Below, in pieces: positions 60,841 to 64,000 of a DNA stretch of 64,000 nucleotides. The position numbers and the translations under genes were made by a program. The notes under the pieces were generated by a model. That model was not told the origin of the DNA. It searched no databases and saw only the letters and a list, made by a program, of their open reading frames with translations. The stretch covers positions 1 through 64,000 of the forward strand of contig JAFRUH010000006.1 of assembly GCA_017438975.1 (NCBI GenBank), read 5' to 3'. Numbering within the stretch: position 1 is the first letter of the stretch; the number at the start of each line of letters is the position of its first letter. This DNA comes from Bacteroidales bacterium (GTDB lineage Bacteria > Bacteroidota > Bacteroidia > Bacteroidales > UBA932).

Positions 60841-61680
60841 ATGATGGAAACCCTCCGGATCGGAACCTACAATTTAAGAAGGGCGACCCTCGACGCTGCA
60901 AGCGAAGAGAACAACTGGACGCTCCGGGAGCCCCGGCTGATCGCTTCCATGCTCCGGTGCGGTTTCGACCTTTGCGGAGTGCAGGAGGTCGATACCGATG
61001 AGCAGGAAAGCATTCCGCGCCGCCTCAGGGAAGCCGGAAAGGAGTACGGTTCGTTTTTCTTCGGGCCCTATGACCAGAATGGCGTCGGGACCAAAGCCCA
61101 CGGCCTCCTCTGGAAGAAAGATCGGTTCACGGTCGGGGAGCCCCACCATTTCTGGATCTCCCGTCCCCCGGAGGTGATGCAGGTCAACGACCACGGCTCG
61201 AACCCGAAGGGAGAATTCATCCGGGGCGGGTTCTGCGTTACCGTCGAGGACCTGGAACACCCCGGAAAGAAGTATTTCATGATGGTAACCCACGCCCCGC
61301 TGAACCGGGAGGACCATGCGGAAAACGCCCCGGTCTTCCTCGAAATGGAAGAGCGGTTCAACCCCTCGGGGCTGCCATCCTTCTTCGTCGGGGACTTCAA
61401 CGCCCGGGAGACCGACCGCTGCTCGGCCCTGTACCGGACCCGGTGGACCGATACCTACCACGCCTTCGACGGGAATCCGTCGCTCCGGGAAGGGCCCTAT
61501 GCCACCTTCAACGGCTGGAACAAGGAACTGCCTGCGGACTGCCCGGACCGCATCGATTTCATCTATTTCCGCGGCAGGGGCGTCCGACCGCTGAAGTATG
61601 TCTGCGACGATACCCGCTTCGGCGGCCTTTACGCCTCGGACCATTTCCCCGTCTACGCGGACTTCGAAATCGAATCATGA
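60841..61680 (+). CDS. Endonuclease/exonuclease/phosphatase (EEP) family protein
   Basis: A 279-residue hydrolase of the EEP superfamily. The start ATG 60841 was chosen by similarity; the frame is open further upstream inside the thiamine pyrophosphokinase gene. Motifs include IGTYNLRR, the metal-binding Glu in GVQEVD, THAPLNRED, VGDFNARETD and the C-terminal SDHFPVYADF. No signal peptide is seen, so it is probably cytoplasmic. The substrate could be a nucleic acid, sugar phosphate or phospholipid. It is 5 bases after the thiN stop. Confidence 0.85.
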   Translation: MMETLRIGTYNLRRATLDAASEENNWTLREPRLIASMLRCGFDLCGVQEVDTDEQESIPRRLREAGKEYGSFFFGPYDQNGVGTKAHGLLWKKDRFTVGEPHHFWISRPPEVMQVNDHGSNPKGEFIRGGFCVTVEDLEHPGKKYFMMVTHAPLNREDHAENAPVFLEMEERFNPSGLPSFFVGDFNARETDRCSALYRTRWTDTYHAFDGNPSLREGPYATFNGWNKELPADCPDRIDFIYFRGRGVRPLKYVCDDTRFGGLYASDHFPVYADFEIES

Positions 61681-61688
61681 TTTTTTAT

Positions 61689-61696
61689 TATATTTG
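61689..61696 (+). promoter_or_regulatory. -7 box before the ferredoxin-membrane protein
   Basis: TATATTTG is a full match to the Bacteroidota -7 box, 25 bases before the start codon at 61722. A weak TTCG (61663-61666) at 22 bases may serve as -33 box. Confidence 0.5.
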
Positions 61697-61721
61697 TAAT
61701 TCCAACAATATAAGGTTCAAT

Positions 61722-63236
61722 ATGTTAAAGAAAATCAGGATTGCCCTGGCGGTCGTCTTCTTCCTGGGAATCACCCTTCTTCTTCTCGACATTACGGGAG
61801 CGCTCCATCTCTGGCTCGGCTGGATGGCCAGGATCCAGTTCCTGCCGGCCGTGATGGCGGTCAACCTGGGAGTGATCATCGCCCTCTGCCTGCTCACCCT
61901 CGTTTTCGGGCGGGTCTACTGCTCTGTCATCTGCCCGCTCGGTGTCCTGCAGGACGGAATCGCCCGGGTAAGGGTCAATGCCCTTCGCCGCAGGAAAAAC
62001 CACAAGCCCTATGGCTATAAGAAAGAGCTGAAATGGCTCCGGTACGGTATCTGGGCCCTCTTTGTGGCCGCGCTGATCGCCGGAATCCAGCCGCTTGTCG
62101 CCCTGCTTGCGCCTTACAGCGCATTCGGGCGCATCGTCAGCAGCATTTTCCAGCCGGTCTACCTCTGGTGCAACAATCTCTTCGCCTGGATCGCGGAGCG
62201 GGCCGGAAGCTATACCTTCTACGGGAAGGAAGTCTGGCTCAAGAGCCTGCCGGTCCTGCTGGTCGCCATCGGGACCCTCCTTCTGGTCGGAGTCCTCGCA
62301 TGGACCGGCGGAAGGACCTACTGCAACGCCGTCTGCCCGGTCGGGACGACCCTGAGTTTCCTGTCCCGCTTCGCGATGTTCCGTCCCGTAATCGACAAGT
62401 CCAAATGCAAGGACTGCCACGTCTGCGAGCACAACTGCAAGGCCTCCTGCATTAATATAAAGGAACACAAGATCGATTACAGCCGCTGCGTCGACTGCTT
62501 CAACTGCATCGGGGACTGCAAGTTCGGGGCGCTGCGCTACCGCTTCGCCTGGAAGCCTGCGGAGAAAGCGGCCCCGGCGGAAGAAACGCCTTCCTCCGAC
62601 GCCGCTGATACCGGCCGTCGGGCCTTCATGACCGGAACGGCCGTCCTGCTCGGAACCACCCTCGTGGACGCCCAGGAGAAAAAGCTCGACGGCGGTTTCG
62701 CCGAGATCCTGGACAAGAAAGTCCCGGAGCGGACCGTCCCCATCACGCCTTTCGGAAGCAAGAGCGTAAAGGACTTCTACGACCGCTGCACCGCGTGCCA
62801 GCTCTGCGTCGCGGCCTGCCCGAACAATGTGCTCCGTCCTTCGGGGAGCCTGGAGCATTTCATGCAGCCCGAGATGTCCTACGAACGCGGCTACTGCCGT
62901 CCCGAATGCGTCCGCTGCGCCGAAGTCTGCCCGAGCGGAGCGATCCTCGGGATTACCAAGGAGCAAAAGACCGAATACCGCGTCGGCATCGCCCGCATCA
63001 ATCGGGACCTCTGCGTCGTCGAGACCCGGGGAACCAGCTGCGGGAACTGCGCCCGGAAGTGCCCCATCGGGGCCATCCGGATGGTCCATCTCGATCCGGA
63101 GGATCCGGAATCCCTCCTCAGACCGACCGTCATCGAAGAGAAGTGCATCGGCTGCGGGGCCTGCGAGAACCTCTGCCCGGCCCGCCCGTTCAGCGCCATC
63201 ACCGTCGACGGACGTCGTGACCATCTGAACGCTTAA
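61722..63236 (+). CDS. Membrane polyferredoxin, NapH-NapG-like fusion
   Basis: A 504-residue protein in two parts. Residues 1-240 or so are a NapH/NosR-like membrane domain with four or five helices and two cytoplasmic Cys motifs (YCSVICPLG and YCNAVCPVG). They are followed by ferredoxin clusters (CKDCHVCEHNC and CVDCFNCIGDC). A second part begins with an internal twin-arginine-like signal (GRRAFMTGTAVLLGTTL) and carries more [4Fe-4S] motifs (CTACQLCVAACPNN, CVRCAEVCPSG, CGNCARKCPIG, CIGCGACENLCPA), like NapG. It probably carries electrons from quinol to a periplasmic acceptor. The next gene encodes a Tat-type reductase, a likely partner (inference). Confidence 0.85.
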   Translation: MLKKIRIALAVVFFLGITLLLLDITGALHLWLGWMARIQFLPAVMAVNLGVIIALCLLTLVFGRVYCSVICPLGVLQDGIARVRVNALRRRKNHKPYGYKKELKWLRYGIWALFVAALIAGIQPLVALLAPYSAFGRIVSSIFQPVYLWCNNLFAWIAERAGSYTFYGKEVWLKSLPVLLVAIGTLLLVGVLAWTGGRTYCNAVCPVGTTLSFLSRFAMFRPVIDKSKCKDCHVCEHNCKASCINIKEHKIDYSRCVDCFNCIGDCKFGALRYRFAWKPAEKAAPAEETPSSDAADTGRRAFMTGTAVLLGTTLVDAQEKKLDGGFAEILDKKVPERTVPITPFGSKSVKDFYDRCTACQLCVAACPNNVLRPSGSLEHFMQPEMSYERGYCRPECVRCAEVCPSGAILGITKEQKTEYRVGIARINRDLCVVETRGTSCGNCARKCPIGAIRMVHLDPEDPESLLRPTVIEEKCIGCGACENLCPARPFSAITVDGRRDHLNA

Positions 63237-63255
63237 CCCTGAAAGAGAATCAATT

Positions 63256-64000
63256 ATGGACAGAAGAGATTTCCTCAAGATATCCGGCGCCGGCGCCCTT
63301 TCCCTCGGCGCGGCGGCCTGCGCTCCGAAAAACAGCGCTCCGGCCGGAGAAGGCCGGGAAGAGATGGTCCTCCGGACCAATCCCCGCAATGGGGACAAGG
63401 TCTCCCTCCTCGGATACGGCTGCATGCGGTGGCCGATGATCAAGGACGAAAACGGGCAGGACGTCATCGACCAGGCCGCGGTCAACGAGATGGTCGACTA
63501 CGCCATGGCTCACGGGATCAATTACTACGACACTTCCCCGGCCTATCTCCAGGGCCAGTCAGAAAGGGCCGCCGGCATCGCCCTGAGCCGTTACCCGCGC
63601 GCGTCCTATTATATTGCTACGAAGCTCTCCAACTTCGGGGACAATTCCCGCGAGGCCTCGCTCCAGATGTACGAAGACTCCTTCAAGGATCTCCAGACGG
63701 ACTATTTCGACTATTACCTTTTCCATTCGATCGGCCGCGGCGGCGTCGAGGCCTTCAACAAGCGGTATGTCGAAAACGGAATGCTCGAATTCCTGCGCGG
63801 AGAGAAGGAAAAGGGACGGATCCGGAACCTCGGATTCTCCTTCCACGGCCACCAGGATGCCTTCGACGAGTTCATGAAACTCTATGACAGCGGGGAGATC
63901 GTCTGGGATTTCTGCCAGATTGAAATGAACTATGTCGACTGGAAATACGCGGACGGGAAGCGGAACGTGAACGCCGACTATCTCTACGCGGAACTGGACA
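63256..64000 (+). CDS. Tat-exported aldo/keto reductase, truncated by the window end
   Basis: The first 248 residues of an aldo/keto reductase-fold protein; the 3' end is outside the window. It has a twin-arginine leader (MDRRDFLKISGAGALSLG) with a nearby Cys (AAACAP), so it may be a Tat lipoprotein. The (beta/alpha)8 fold is recognisable from LLGYGCMRWP, INYYDTSPAY with the catalytic Tyr, TKLSNFG and the nucleotide-site FSFHGH. Related proteins often have a C-terminal ferredoxin domain, which cannot be checked here. The upstream polyferredoxin gene, 19 bases away, is the likely electron donor. Confidence 0.86.
   Translation, partial: MDRRDFLKISGAGALSLGAAACAPKNSAPAGEGREEMVLRTNPRNGDKVSLLGYGCMRWPMIKDENGQDVIDQAAVNEMVDYAMAHGINYYDTSPAYLQGQSERAAGIALSRYPRASYYIATKLSNFGDNSREASLQMYEDSFKDLQTDYFDYYLFHSIGRGGVEAFNKRYVENGMLEFLRGEKEKGRIRNLGFSFHGHQDAFDEFMKLYDSGEIVWDFCQIEMNYVDWKYADGKRNVNADYLYAELD

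Noticed and set aside
1-64000. tRNA genes, rRNA genes, CRISPR arrays, insertion sequences, prophage or attachment sites
   Set aside because: None was recognised on either strand. Gaps are short and filled by promoters or hairpins, and no transposase, integrase or spaced direct repeats were seen.

Overview
This window comes from a high-GC member of the Bacteroidota, most likely order Bacteroidales (an Alistipes/Rikenellaceae-like or related gut or rumen lineage; the species cannot be named from this sequence). Three things point there. First, the gene content: DUF4270, DUF4294 and DUF3098 proteins, a short GT5-like 'glycogen synthase', a Zn-ribbon/Nif3/MerR block and an rseC-rnfBCDGEA operon. 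Second, secreted proteins carry Bacteroidota-style lipoboxes and RRDFLK leaders. Third, most intergenic gaps contain the Bacteroidota promoter signature, a -7 box TAnnTTTG with a TTTG/TTGn-like -33 box about 19 bases upstream. The window is almost entirely coding: 57 protein genes (two cut by the window edges) plus one 19-residue leader peptide. I see no rRNA, tRNA, CRISPR array, insertion sequence or prophage, and no gene-free stretch over 300 bases.

Layout. 1-1445 (+): the 3' end of dnaK and a Gfo/Idh/MocA oxidoreductase. 15854-1527 (-): a nine-gene, tightly packed run headed by a K+-dependent membrane pyrophosphatase, then two SGNH hydrolases and an MBOAT acyltransferase (a glycan O-acetylation module), two tandem FAD oxidoreductases, a sodium:solute symporter, a zinc alcohol dehydrogenase and a secreted histidine phosphatase. 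23778-15953 (-): an aromatic amino-acid region with a Trp-codon leader peptide and attenuator, trpB2, frr, then pheA, an aminotransferase, tyrA and a DAHP synthase/chorismate mutase fusion, followed by a lipoprotein phosphodiesterase and an MgtC-like protein. 26534-23828 (-): a lone sdhC followed by a third, exported FAD oxidoreductase. 26646-29210: pyrH (+) facing aminopeptidase P (-). 29323-30069 (+): a DUF4294 protein. 32859-30145 (-): ftsX, DUF3098, uppP and lpxH-like (envelope). 32950-39935 (+): GT5-like protein, DUF4270 lipoprotein, Na/Pi cotransporter, serine hydrolase, MFS carrier and PPC-domain protein. 39975-44250 (+): a dicarboxylate transporter, an exported protein with an internal duplication, a Tat-type Gfo/Idh/MocA protein and a small barrel. 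55006-44257 (-): two M23 peptidases, MerR, Nif3, Zn-ribbon, DnaB, RseC and RnfBCDGEA. 55071-64000 (+): alaS, an LptG-Fmt fusion, thiamine pyrophosphokinase, an EEP-family hydrolase, a NapH-NapG-like ferredoxin and a truncated aldo/keto reductase.

Most notable observations: (1) a complete four-segment Trp attenuator in front of trpB2, with leader peptide MKTNRSNNFFWWRPCSSEL; (2) an in-frame fusion of the LptG permease to methionyl-tRNA formyltransferase with the formyltransferase catalytic triad intact; (3) a promoter plus terminator-like hairpin squeezed between frr and pheA; (4) a lone sdhC with an unrelated flavoenzyme where sdhA is expected; (5) an M23 peptidase whose catalytic His is Cys. 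The Rnf complex, the pyrophosphatase, the SSS symporter and the Na/Pi cotransporter together suggest a sodium-based energy economy (inference).
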